A stretch of DNA of 64,000 nucleotides from CAIYZT01 sp031385445 (GTDB taxonomy: Bacteria > Pseudomonadota > Alphaproteobacteria > Rhodobacterales > Rhodobacteraceae), in assembly GCA_031385445.1 (NCBI GenBank), contig JANNBM010000020.1:1-64000 (forward strand). The letters run 5' to 3'. The position numbers and the translations under genes are program-made. Position 1 is the first letter of the stretch; every line of letters starts with the position of its first letter. Below are positions 53,782-61,754 of the stretch, piece by piece. The notes beneath the pieces are model-generated. The model was given only the letters and a program-made list of their open reading frames with translations. It made no database searches and was not told the DNA's origin.

Positions 53782-55127
53782 TCTCCGATCTAACCGACGA
53801 TCAAGACGATCCCTTTGATTTCGAAGACCGAGATCAGCGGGCCGAACGGCGCTCTCGCGAAACGGCGGTTCGGCCGACGCGGGCCTATGTTCTGCACCCG
53901 GAACTGAAGGGGCGCTATAGCCGCCGCTTGCCAGAGCTTGGCCTTGCCGAAGCGGTTTCGCTGGCCAGCGCTCTGCCGGGCATCGTGGTCGAAGGCGCCG
54001 AGGTGGTGCGCATCGCCAAGCTTCAGGCCGGATCGCTTTTCGGGTCGGGCAAGGTGGCAGACCTTGCGGCGCGGTTCAAAGCGGCCGAGATTGAGCTGGT
54101 TCTGGTTGACGGCGTGGTCAGCCCGATCCAGCAGCGCAACCTGGAAAAAGAGTGGGGCGTCAAGCTTTTAGACCGCACCGGGCTGATCCTTGAAATCTTT
54201 GCCGACCGCGCCCGCACCCGCGAAGGCGTGCTGCAGGTTGAACTTGCCGCGCTGTCTTATCAGCGCTCGCGCCTTGTGCGGGCCTGGACCCATCTTGAAC
54301 GTCAACGCGGCGGTTTTGGTTTTGTCGGCGGTCCGGGCGAGACGCAGATCGAATCTGACCGGCGGGCGATTGATGATCATGTGGTGCGCCTGAAACGGCA
54401 GCTGGAACGCGTGGTTAAAACCCGCGTGCTGCACCGGGCCGCGCGCTCCAAGGTTCCGTTCCCGATCGTCGCGCTGGTCGGCTATACCAATGCCGGAAAA
54501 TCGACGCTGTTCAACCGCATCACCGGGGCGGATGTTCTGGCCAAGGACATGCTGTTCGCCACCCTTGACCCCACCATGCGCGGCGTCACCTTGCCCTCGG
54601 GGCGCAAGATCATCCTGTCCGATACCGTGGGTTTCATCTCGGATCTGCCGACGCAACTGGTCGCGGCCTTCCGCGCCACCCTCGAAGAGGTGCTGGAAGC
54701 CGATCTGGTGCTGCATGTCCGCGACATCGCCCATCCCGAAACCGCCGAACAAGCCGAAGATGTGGCCGAGATATTGACCGCCATCGGCCTGCCGCCGAAA
54801 ACCCCGCAGCTGGAGATTTGGAACAAACTGGATCTGGTCACGGGATCGGCCTTCGATTCGCTGAAGATACAGTCCGAAGCGCTGCCGTCGGTCTTTGCGG
54901 TTTCTGCGCTGACCGGGCAGGGAATTGATCCCCTTCTTGCCGCCATTTCGGTGATGTTCGACGAGGAAAAGGCCGAAGCGACGTTTCATCTTGGCTTTGA
55001 CGAGGGGCGCAAGCGGGCATGGCTGCATGGTGAAGATCTGATTGAGACAGAGGAGCAGGACGAAAGTGGCTGGCAAATTACCCTCCGTTGGACCGAGCGT
55101 CAGCAAAAGCGATACGGGCAGCTTTAA
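53781..55127 (+). CDS. hflX: GTPase HflX, probable non-standard ATC start
   Basis: The HflX frame is open back to the hfq stop. The conserved N-terminal segment RAYVLHPELKGRY (about 53883-53921) lies upstream of the first canonical start, a TTG at 53928. In frame at 53781 is ATC TCC GAT, overlapping the hfq TAA exactly where a TAATG overlap is expected, with AAGGTGA 7-8 bases upstream. GTPase motifs: GYTNAGKSTLFN, DTVGFISDLP, NKLDLV. It binds the 50S subunit and rescues stalled ribosomes in relatives. Length 448 residues from ATC, 399 from TTG. Confidence 0.88.
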   Translation: MSDLTDDQDDPFDFEDRDQRAERRSRETAVRPTRAYVLHPELKGRYSRRLPELGLAEAVSLASALPGIVVEGAEVVRIAKLQAGSLFGSGKVADLAARFKAAEIELVLVDGVVSPIQQRNLEKEWGVKLLDRTGLILEIFADRARTREGVLQVELAALSYQRSRLVRAWTHLERQRGGFGFVGGPGETQIESDRRAIDDHVVRLKRQLERVVKTRVLHRAARSKVPFPIVALVGYTNAGKSTLFNRITGADVLAKDMLFATLDPTMRGVTLPSGRKIILSDTVGFISDLPTQLVAAFRATLEEVLEADLVLHVRDIAHPETAEQAEDVAEILTAIGLPPKTPQLEIWNKLDLVTGSAFDSLKIQSEALPSVFAVSALTGQGIDPLLAAISVMFDEEKAEATFHLGFDEGRKRAWLHGEDLIETEEQDESGWQITLRWTERQQKRYGQL

Positions 55128-55920
55128 GGTCTATATCTCGGTCGACATCGAAGGCTGCGCCGGGATCACCCATTGGGACGAAGCCGACAAGACCCATCCC
55201 GATTACCCCGAGTTCCGCGAGATCATGACCGGCGAGGCGCTGGCCGCGATTGAGGGGGCCAAGGCGGCGGGCGCCACCGAGATCTGGCTGAAGGACGCGC
55301 ATTCTTCGGGCCGCAATCTGCTGATCGAACGGTTGCCTGCCGATGTGAAAATCATCCGGTCCTGGGCGGGGCATCCATTCTGCATGGTGCAGGAACTGGA
55401 CGACAGTTTCGATGCGGTGGTGATGATCGGCTATCATTCCTCTGCCGGGTCCGAAGCCAACGCGCTTGCCCATACCCTGTCGTTGGATGCCGCCGAAATT
55501 CGTCTGAACGGGCGGCGCGCGTCCGAGTTCTTGATCCATGCGCTGGCGGCGGCAAGCGTCGGCGTGCCGGTGGCCTTTGTGTCGGGCGATGCGGGATTGA
55601 TGAGCGAGATGGCGCAGGTGAACGGTGCAATTCATGGCTGCGCGGTCAAAGAAGGGGCGGGGCAATCAACCGTGTCGATGTCACCGGCGGGTGCGCGCGC
55701 GGCGATCAGCGCGGGGGTCAAAGCCGCGCTGACCAGCGATCTGGCCGCGTTTGCCGTGCCGCTGGAGCCGCGTTATATCCTTGAAATCGCCTATCAAAAC
55801 CCAAACCTGGCCGCCCGCCACCAACATTACCCCGGCGCTTTGCACATCGGAAATCGCACGATCAGGTTCGAAACCGACCACTATTTTGATGTGCTGCGGA
55901 TGCTGAACTACGTCACCTAA
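55066..55920 (+). CDS. M55 family D-aminopeptidase (DppA type)
   Basis: 284 residues from a GTG with AGGAGCAGGA upstream. M55 metal-binding residues are visible in SVDIEGCAG, LKDAHSSGRN and GYHSSAGSEANALAHT. The family is a zinc D-aminopeptidase of self-compartmentalising decamers that acts on D-Ala peptides. Its first 62 bases overlap the 3' end of hflX, so the two are coupled; a functional link is not evident. Confidence 0.9.
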   Translation: MAGKLPSVGPSVSKSDTGSFKVYISVDIEGCAGITHWDEADKTHPDYPEFREIMTGEALAAIEGAKAAGATEIWLKDAHSSGRNLLIERLPADVKIIRSWAGHPFCMVQELDDSFDAVVMIGYHSSAGSEANALAHTLSLDAAEIRLNGRRASEFLIHALAAASVGVPVAFVSGDAGLMSEMAQVNGAIHGCAVKEGAGQSTVSMSPAGARAAISAGVKAALTSDLAAFAVPLEPRYILEIAYQNPNLAARHQHYPGALHIGNRTIRFETDHYFDVLRMLNYVT

Positions 55921-55928
55921 AACCAATG

Positions 55929-58397
55929 TCACTGGGGCGTCAGGTCGGTTATCCCCACCGCCCCCGCCCGCGCCAGTTCCGGATCAAGGTTCATCGGGAT
56001 ATACTCCCCCGAGCGCCACAGAACGCTGAGATCGTCATAGTACCGGCTTAATGGATGCCCCGACTGCCCGGTTGAAATGATGAAAACGGACGACTCCGGA
56101 TCGGCGAAATCATAAACGCCCCGGTACGCCCCGGCATGAACGTTCTCATAAGGCGCATCCCCGGTGCCCCGCGTGCGCCCGCGCATCAATGTGGTGTCAC
56201 CGCCACTGGTCGATTGCCGGATATTCACGAAATACCGCAAGAAAGGCACCTCGCCCAGCACCGGATGGTCATGCGTAGCCTGATGCGCATCGCCCCAGCG
56301 CCAGCTTTCAATCGCTGGGCCGTAAACCGCCGCAAGCTCGATCAGCGCGTCGTCCAGCGCGTCGCGTGAGATGTCTGTGCAAGTCTCCGTCGGGGCCGAT
56401 TGCAGCACGTCGCACCACACCGACGCGCCGTCCACGTTACGGAACACCCGTTCGATGAAATCGGGTTCGGGATGGGTAAACGCGTCCACCAACGGCCCCA
56501 GCTCATCCGCCGTCAGCCGCTTTTGCAGCGCCCGAAGCCAGGCCTCAGCGATCAGCGGCTCGGGCAAATGCTCGTTCATCTCGCCGTTCCAATTCGCCAA
56601 AAGGTCCAGCGCTTTTTGCCGCTGCCGCTCGGGCGTGCCCTCGGCTGCCGGATCGCCGGTAAACCACAGATCCGCCCCGATCAGCGGCAGCAGTATCCGG
56701 GCGGTGGGTGAAACCGTGTCCAGCTGCGCCTCGATGAAGCTGTCACGGGTGTGAATATCGCGCTCTTTCATCAATGCCACAAAACGCTGGATGCGCTGCG
56801 TATCGCCCCAGTCATAGCTGACATGTTTGGGAAAAGGCCGGTCCACCGTCTTGTTATTGGTATTGCCAAGCAGCCCCGACGCCGGGTTTACATCGCGCGG
56901 ATTGTCGGAATAGGGCAAAAATCCCGTCCAGCGGTTCTTGCCCTCCCATCCCGGTGCGGGCATCCGGCCACGGGTTCGGTGGTTGATAGCGCGCGCCGGC
57001 ATCTTGCCGATCACCTGAAACCCGATCCCCTTCGCATCCGCCAGCATCAGGTTCTGCGCCGGCGCGACATACCGCTCCCCCGCCGCAATTGCCTCGGCCA
57101 CCGACTGCGCCTTCATTACGCCCATGGCCGCGCTCATCGTGGTGTCTTGCCCCGATAGCGCCGTCCATTCCAGCGCGGCCACATGATTGGGCGGCGTGAT
57201 CGTGCCCAGATCGTAATGCGCGCCCGGAATGATCGGCCCGGCCTCGCTCCACCGCAGGGTCAGCGTGACCGAAGGCTGATCCTTGATCTGCACGATCGTC
57301 TTGCGCGAGGTGAAATCCTTTGGCCCCTCAGGTGTCAGATATTGTTCAGGATTATCGGGGTTGATCCGCTCGATAATCACATCCTGATCGTCCAGATAGG
57401 CCGTGGTCAGCCCCCAGCCCAAAGCCTGCGAGCGGCCCACCATCACCACCGGAACCCCCGGAATCGTGCCGCCAATCACATCGCCAGACGCCAGTTGCAA
57501 CCGCGCCAGATACCAGATCGACGGCGCGGTCAGCCCCAGATGCGGATCATTGGCAAGCAAAGACCCGCTCGCCGCCGTGCGCACCGGCGCCGCCGCCCAA
57601 GCGTTCGACGCACCGGAAAAATCGCGCGATTTGAACGGCGAAATCGGATCGTCGATCATGGCAAAGTCCACCCCCGGACCCAACTTGCCAACCGCGCCCG
57701 GCATCACTTCAGAAAACTGCGGCAGCCCCATCATCGCCTGTCCCGGATCATCGGGCAAAATATCCGCCAACCGCGCCGGATCGAGGATCAAAGACATCTG
57801 CGCCCGCAGAACTTCGCTTTCAAGCTGCGATGACAGTTGCACGGCCATCAGCTTGATGATCGCAATGGAATCCGCCGGGGCCCAGGCGTCAATCGTCGGC
57901 TCAAACAGGAAAAACTCCGGCGCGCCGCGGCCGCGTGCGCCCAGATTAATCTGCGAAATCCAAGCGTTGACGCCCCTGGCATAGGCTTCGAGCGCGGCCT
58001 TGGTGGGTGCGTCCTGCACCGCGACAGATTGCAGCGACAGCTCATAAAGATCAAAACGCCGCATCAATTCGTCGATGCCAACCGTCTTTTCGCCAAAGAT
58101 TTCCGACAACCGGCCCTGCGCGGTTCGGCGCAACATCGTCATCTGCCAAAGCCGGTCCTGCGCATGGGCAAAGCCGAGCGCGAAAAACGCATCCTCATCA
58201 TTTTGCGCGAAAATATGCGGCACATCGGCGTTATTGCGCACAATCTCGACCGGGCCGGAAATGCCCGACAGGGTGAAATCTTCGTTGTAATCGGGCAAAG
58301 AGCGGGACAGGAAATACTGCACGGCCAGAACGACAAAGAAACTGAGGATCAAAACCCCGGTCGTGATCCGCACCAGCCATCTAAATATCGTCAACAT
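55929..58397 (-). CDS. Penicillin acylase family (Ntn hydrolase) protein
   Basis: 822 residues. An N-terminal hydrophobic segment (about 8-30) is a signal or anchor. The alpha chain region ends near residue 250; the autocatalytic Ser nucleophile is in the GASNAWA motif (about 265), followed by NDPHLGLTAPSIWY and MVGRSQALGWGLTTA, all family blocks. Members cleave penicillins, acyl-homoserine lactones or other amides; the substrate here cannot be told. It converges on the M55 gene. Confidence 0.92.
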   Translation of the reverse strand: MLTIFRWLVRITTGVLILSFFVVLAVQYFLSRSLPDYNEDFTLSGISGPVEIVRNNADVPHIFAQNDEDAFFALGFAHAQDRLWQMTMLRRTAQGRLSEIFGEKTVGIDELMRRFDLYELSLQSVAVQDAPTKAALEAYARGVNAWISQINLGARGRGAPEFFLFEPTIDAWAPADSIAIIKLMAVQLSSQLESEVLRAQMSLILDPARLADILPDDPGQAMMGLPQFSEVMPGAVGKLGPGVDFAMIDDPISPFKSRDFSGASNAWAAAPVRTAASGSLLANDPHLGLTAPSIWYLARLQLASGDVIGGTIPGVPVVMVGRSQALGWGLTTAYLDDQDVIIERINPDNPEQYLTPEGPKDFTSRKTIVQIKDQPSVTLTLRWSEAGPIIPGAHYDLGTITPPNHVAALEWTALSGQDTTMSAAMGVMKAQSVAEAIAAGERYVAPAQNLMLADAKGIGFQVIGKMPARAINHRTRGRMPAPGWEGKNRWTGFLPYSDNPRDVNPASGLLGNTNNKTVDRPFPKHVSYDWGDTQRIQRFVALMKERDIHTRDSFIEAQLDTVSPTARILLPLIGADLWFTGDPAAEGTPERQRQKALDLLANWNGEMNEHLPEPLIAEAWLRALQKRLTADELGPLVDAFTHPEPDFIERVFRNVDGASVWCDVLQSAPTETCTDISRDALDDALIELAAVYGPAIESWRWGDAHQATHDHPVLGEVPFLRYFVNIRQSTSGGDTTLMRGRTRGTGDAPYENVHAGAYRGVYDFADPESSVFIISTGQSGHPLSRYYDDLSVLWRSGEYIPMNLDPELARAGAVGITDLTPQ

Positions 58398-58485
58398 TTC
58401 TGGCCCGTTCTTGACGCCGCATCCGGCTTGGTTCCTAAATGATTGCGGCGTGATCAGCAATGCAAGCATCAAGGAAGACGAAAAC

Positions 58486-59349
58486 ATGGCGAAAGTGGCG
58501 TTCTTGGGGCTGGGGGTCATGGGCTTTCCAATGGCGGGGCATTTGGCCGCAAAGGGGCACGAGGTGACGGTTTACAACCGCTCGGCCGCCAAAGCGCAGG
58601 CCTGGACTGCAAAGCATCGGGGCATGACCGCCGCAACCCCGGCGCTGGCGGCCAAAGCGGCCGAATTCGTCTTCGCCTGCGTGGGCAACGACGACGATCT
58701 GCGCGCGGTTTGTCTGGGCGATCATGGCGCCTTTGCCGGCATGTCCAAAGACGCGGTTTTCGTCGATCACACCACGGTTTCGGCCCTTGTCACGCGCGAG
58801 CTTGCGGGAATTGCCCAGGGTTTGGGCCTTGGGTTCGTCGATGCGCCGGTTTCGGGCGGGCAGGCGGGCGCGGAAAATGGCGTGTTGTCGATCATGTGCG
58901 GCGGCGCGCCGGGCGAATATGCCCGCGCCGAGCCGGTGATGGCCGCCTATGCCCGTATCTGCCGCCTTTTGGGGGCCTCAGGGGCGGGGCAACTGGCCAA
59001 GATGATGAACCAGATCTGCATCGCGGGGTTGATGCAGGGGCTCAGCGAGGCTTTGGCATTTGGCGAAAAGGCCGGTCTGGACGGGGCCGCTGTGGTCGAG
59101 GTGATCTCGCAAGGCGCGGCGGGCAGCTGGCAAATGGTCAACCGTCACAAGACCATGGTCGAGGACAGATTTGACTTTGGCTTTGCAGTGGACTGGATGC
59201 GCAAGGATCTGGGCATCTGCCTTGATACCGCCGATCAGATTGGCGCGCGTCTGCCGGTAACGGCGCTGGTTGATCAGTTTTACAAGGATGTCCAACTGAT
59301 GGGCGGCGGGCGGAACGACACGTCAAGTCTGATCCGCCGTTTGCGGTAG
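58486..59349 (+). CDS. NAD(P)-dependent beta-hydroxyacid dehydrogenase
   Basis: 287 residues. Rossmann motif GLGVMGFPMAGHLA at 7-20, substrate block DAPVSGGQAGAENG at about 118-131 and the catalytic Lys in GQLAKMMNQI (about 170). The family includes 3-hydroxyisobutyrate and tartronate semialdehyde dehydrogenases and glyoxylate reductases; which one is unclear. AAGGA 10 bases upstream. Divergent from the penicillin acylase gene. Confidence 0.92.
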   Translation: MAKVAFLGLGVMGFPMAGHLAAKGHEVTVYNRSAAKAQAWTAKHRGMTAATPALAAKAAEFVFACVGNDDDLRAVCLGDHGAFAGMSKDAVFVDHTTVSALVTRELAGIAQGLGLGFVDAPVSGGQAGAENGVLSIMCGGAPGEYARAEPVMAAYARICRLLGASGAGQLAKMMNQICIAGLMQGLSEALAFGEKAGLDGAAVVEVISQGAAGSWQMVNRHKTMVEDRFDFGFAVDWMRKDLGICLDTADQIGARLPVTALVDQFYKDVQLMGGGRNDTSSLIRRLR

Positions 59350-59383
59350 GGCGGCTGTACGTCCGTACCGCTTATGCAAAGAA

Positions 59384-59415
59384 CAAAGCCAAGCCCATGA
59401 TAAGGCTTGGCTTTG
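59384..59415. terminator. Bidirectional terminator between the dehydrogenase and SYLF genes
   Basis: Perfect 12-bp stem CAAAGCCAAGCC (59384-59395) / GGCTTGGCTTTG (59404-59415), 8-nt loop, between two convergent genes. T-runs are short. Confidence 0.65.
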
Positions 59416-59441
59416 AAGCATCACTGATATGACTTGCCAGA

Positions 59442-60008
59442 TCAGGGGATAATTCTGGTATATTTCGTGCCCGCCAAAGTAGCACCCACGATCAACCCTT
59501 GCTGGCCGTAAACCAACGCGATCACCGGGTCCAACTCTGTCGTCTGCTTGCCCATGCTCGCCCCTTCATCGGGCGTGGCATAGCGAAGATCGGCCGACGC
59601 CGCCCAACCATTGCCCCGGCGGAAATCCGAAAGCGCGCCCTCGGTCATGAAAAACAACACATGCGCGAATTGCTGCCCGCCGATTTGAAGCCCGACCGTG
59701 GCCCGTGTGGAAGAATAATAATCCACCGTTGCATCATTTATCCGCAGCGCGCCGCGCCCAAAAGCGCCGCCAATAATCAGCCCCGCCTCCGTCACCAGCG
59801 GCATGTACAAGATGCCTGACGCCTTGTTCACCAGATCCTGCGTGCCGGGATATTGCGTGACCAGATAATCGCGCGAGGCATCGACCCGCGCATCAATCTG
59901 CGCCGCATCGTTCGATCCGATGCCGTTGCCTTCGATGCCGCCCGCACAAGCTGTCAGCAGCAGGGTGGACACCCCGCCCACCAAAACATTCCGTCTGGCC
60001 AAATCCAT
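59442..60008 (-). CDS. SYLF/YSC84-domain lipoprotein
   Basis: 188 residues. Signal with RRN near the N-terminus, a hydrophobic core and lipobox LLTAC (Cys about 22). The SYLF (lipid-binding) domain fills the rest: LVNKASGILYMP, GLIIGGAFGRGAL, YYSSTRATVGLQIG. Envelope protein of unknown role. The start at 60008 has AAAGGG upstream. Confidence 0.88.
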   Translation of the reverse strand: MDLARRNVLVGGVSTLLLTACAGGIEGNGIGSNDAAQIDARVDASRDYLVTQYPGTQDLVNKASGILYMPLVTEAGLIIGGAFGRGALRINDATVDYYSSTRATVGLQIGGQQFAHVLFFMTEGALSDFRRGNGWAASADLRYATPDEGASMGKQTTELDPVIALVYGQQGLIVGATLAGTKYTRIIP

Positions 60009-60113
60009 GATAGCGCCCTTTGCCTCAACCCCGGGGCTCTTTTGGCCCCCTGTGCGCGAAATATACCGCCTTTGCACGCCCTTGTCATGCCCGCTGTTTC
60101 AATCGGCGGAAAC

Positions 60114-61121
60114 TTACCCGCGCCCGGCCTTGATCGCCCGCGCCGCCTCCAGCGCGAAATAGCTGAGCACGCCGTCGCAGCCTGCCCGCCGAAACGCCAT
60201 CAGGCTTTCCAGCATGGCCCGATCGCCGTCGATCCACCCGTTCAACGCCGCCGCCTTGATCATCGCGTATTCACCGCTGACCTGATAGGCAAAGGTGGGC
60301 ACGCCAAAGGTGTCTTTCACCCGCCGCACGATATCAAGATAGGGCATCCCCGGTTTGACCATCACCATATCCGCCCCCTCGGCCAGATCGCGCTGAACCA
60401 GGCGCACTGCCTCGTCGCTGTTGGCGGGGTTCATTTGATAGGTCTTCTTGTCGCCCCTCAGCGCGCCGCTGGCCCCAACCGCATCGCGAAACGGCCCGTA
60501 AAACGCACTCGCGTATTTCGCGGCATAGGACACGATGGTGACGTTGTGGTGCCCTGCCGCCTCCAGCGCGCTGCGGATCGCCCCGATTCTTCCGTCCATC
60601 ATATCCGATGGGCCGATGATATCCGCCCCCGCCTCGGCCTGCGCCAAGGCTTGGCGCACCAAAGCCACCAGTGTTTCATCGTTCAAAATCAACCCGTCGC
60701 GCACCAGCCCATCGTGGCCAAGCGCGTTATAGGGGTCAAGCGCAACATCGGTCATCACGGCAATCTCGGGCACCGCCGCCTTGATCGCCCGAGTGGCCCT
60801 ATTGGTCAGATTGTCAGGGTTCCAAGCCTCTTCGCAGCCATCGGTTTTCAGGGCAGGATCGGTATAGGGAAACAGGCAAATCGCCGGAATGCCCAAAGCC
60901 GCCGCCTCTTCGGCCGCCTTAACCACCAGATCGACAGACAAGCGGTCCACGCCCGGCATGCTTTTGACCGGCTCACGCGTGTTTTGCCCGTCGCGCACGA
61001 AAACCGGCCAGATCAGATCGCCCACCGACAACGTGTTTTCCTGCGCCAAAGCGCGCAGCGCCGCCGTGGACCGCAAACGGCGGGTCCGCGCCATTGGAAA
61101 AGCTGCTTGGGTTATGGGCAT
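60114..61121 (-). CDS. hemB: Delta-aminolevulinic acid dehydratase (porphobilinogen synthase)
   Basis: 335 residues. Schiff-base lysines lie in SYAAKYASAFYGPFRDA (about 205) and MVKPGMPYLD (about 260); DIIGPSDMMDGRIGAIR is the conserved active-site loop. Zinc-binding cysteines of the animal type are absent, as in alphaproteobacterial Mg-dependent enzymes. Second step of tetrapyrrole synthesis. Monocistronic, divergent from the membrane protein gene at 61229. Confidence 0.95.
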   Translation of the reverse strand: MPITQAAFPMARTRRLRSTAALRALAQENTLSVGDLIWPVFVRDGQNTREPVKSMPGVDRLSVDLVVKAAEEAAALGIPAICLFPYTDPALKTDGCEEAWNPDNLTNRATRAIKAAVPEIAVMTDVALDPYNALGHDGLVRDGLILNDETLVALVRQALAQAEAGADIIGPSDMMDGRIGAIRSALEAAGHHNVTIVSYAAKYASAFYGPFRDAVGASGALRGDKKTYQMNPANSDEAVRLVQRDLAEGADMVMVKPGMPYLDIVRRVKDTFGVPTFAYQVSGEYAMIKAAALNGWIDGDRAMLESLMAFRRAGCDGVLSYFALEAARAIKAGRG

Positions 61122-61228
61122 CGGGGGCCACCTTTTGGCAATAGGGCTTGAGTTCCGATGCCTGTCCTGCCATGGAAAGCGTCGAGGCTCAAGCAGGCGC
61201 GAATGCGCACGAACAAAGGGTTATACGA

Positions 61229-61753
61229 GTGGATCTGGTTCAGCTGATTTTGGAACTGATCGACCTGCGGTCGTTTTCAAACCTGTGGTATTGGATTGCG
61301 CTTGGCGTGATCTGGTCGTCGGCGAGCCATTGGGTGCTGGGTGTTCCGCACGACATGATCCAAAGGGCGCGGCGCGAGGGCGGCGAGGCTTTGGCGGATC
61401 TGGAAGTTCTGGTTCGGATCAACACCAACCGGATGCTCTATATCTTCCGGGCTTCGGGCGTGTTCATTCTGGCGTTTTTGTGCTTTTTGCTGACCACGCT
61501 TGGCCTTTTGGCCTTCGTCTATGATGTTGAATTTGCCCAAGCCGTTTTGTTCATGTTCGTCCCCTTGGCCATATTGGGCGGGCTATCGCTGCGTTCTGCC
61601 GTTAAGGTCGAACAGGGCGACGGGCAGGGCGCGGCGCTGTTTCGCCGGTTGTTCCGCCACCGTCTTTCAACGCAGGTGCTGGGCATGATTTCGATCTTTG
61701 TGACCTCGCTGTTCGGAATGTGGCAAAACCTGCAATACATGATCCCGCACTGA
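61229..61753 (+). CDS. Conserved membrane protein of unknown function
   Basis: 174 residues from a GTG with AAAGGG 8 bases upstream; an ATG at 61172 would add 19 less typical residues. N-terminal DLVQLILELIDLRSFSNLWY then SSASHWVLGVPHDMI; three to four TM segments (about 18-35, 72-98, 102-125, 150-167). Homologues in Rhodobacteraceae are sometimes labelled 'component of SufBCD complex', a label I would not rely on. mfd starts 1 base after it ends. Confidence 0.75.
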   Translation: MDLVQLILELIDLRSFSNLWYWIALGVIWSSASHWVLGVPHDMIQRARREGGEALADLEVLVRINTNRMLYIFRASGVFILAFLCFLLTTLGLLAFVYDVEFAQAVLFMFVPLAILGGLSLRSAVKVEQGDGQGAALFRRLFRHRLSTQVLGMISIFVTSLFGMWQNLQYMIPH

Positions 61754-61754
61754 C

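Noticed and set aside
58398..58520. N-terminal extension of the penicillin acylase to 58520
   Set aside because: It overlaps the start of the divergent dehydrogenase gene; the ATG at 58397 gives a normal signal/anchor sequence.
59853..61151. 432-codon plus-strand frame opposite hemB
   Set aside because: Antisense shadow, His/Arg/Gln-rich, overlaps hemB completely.
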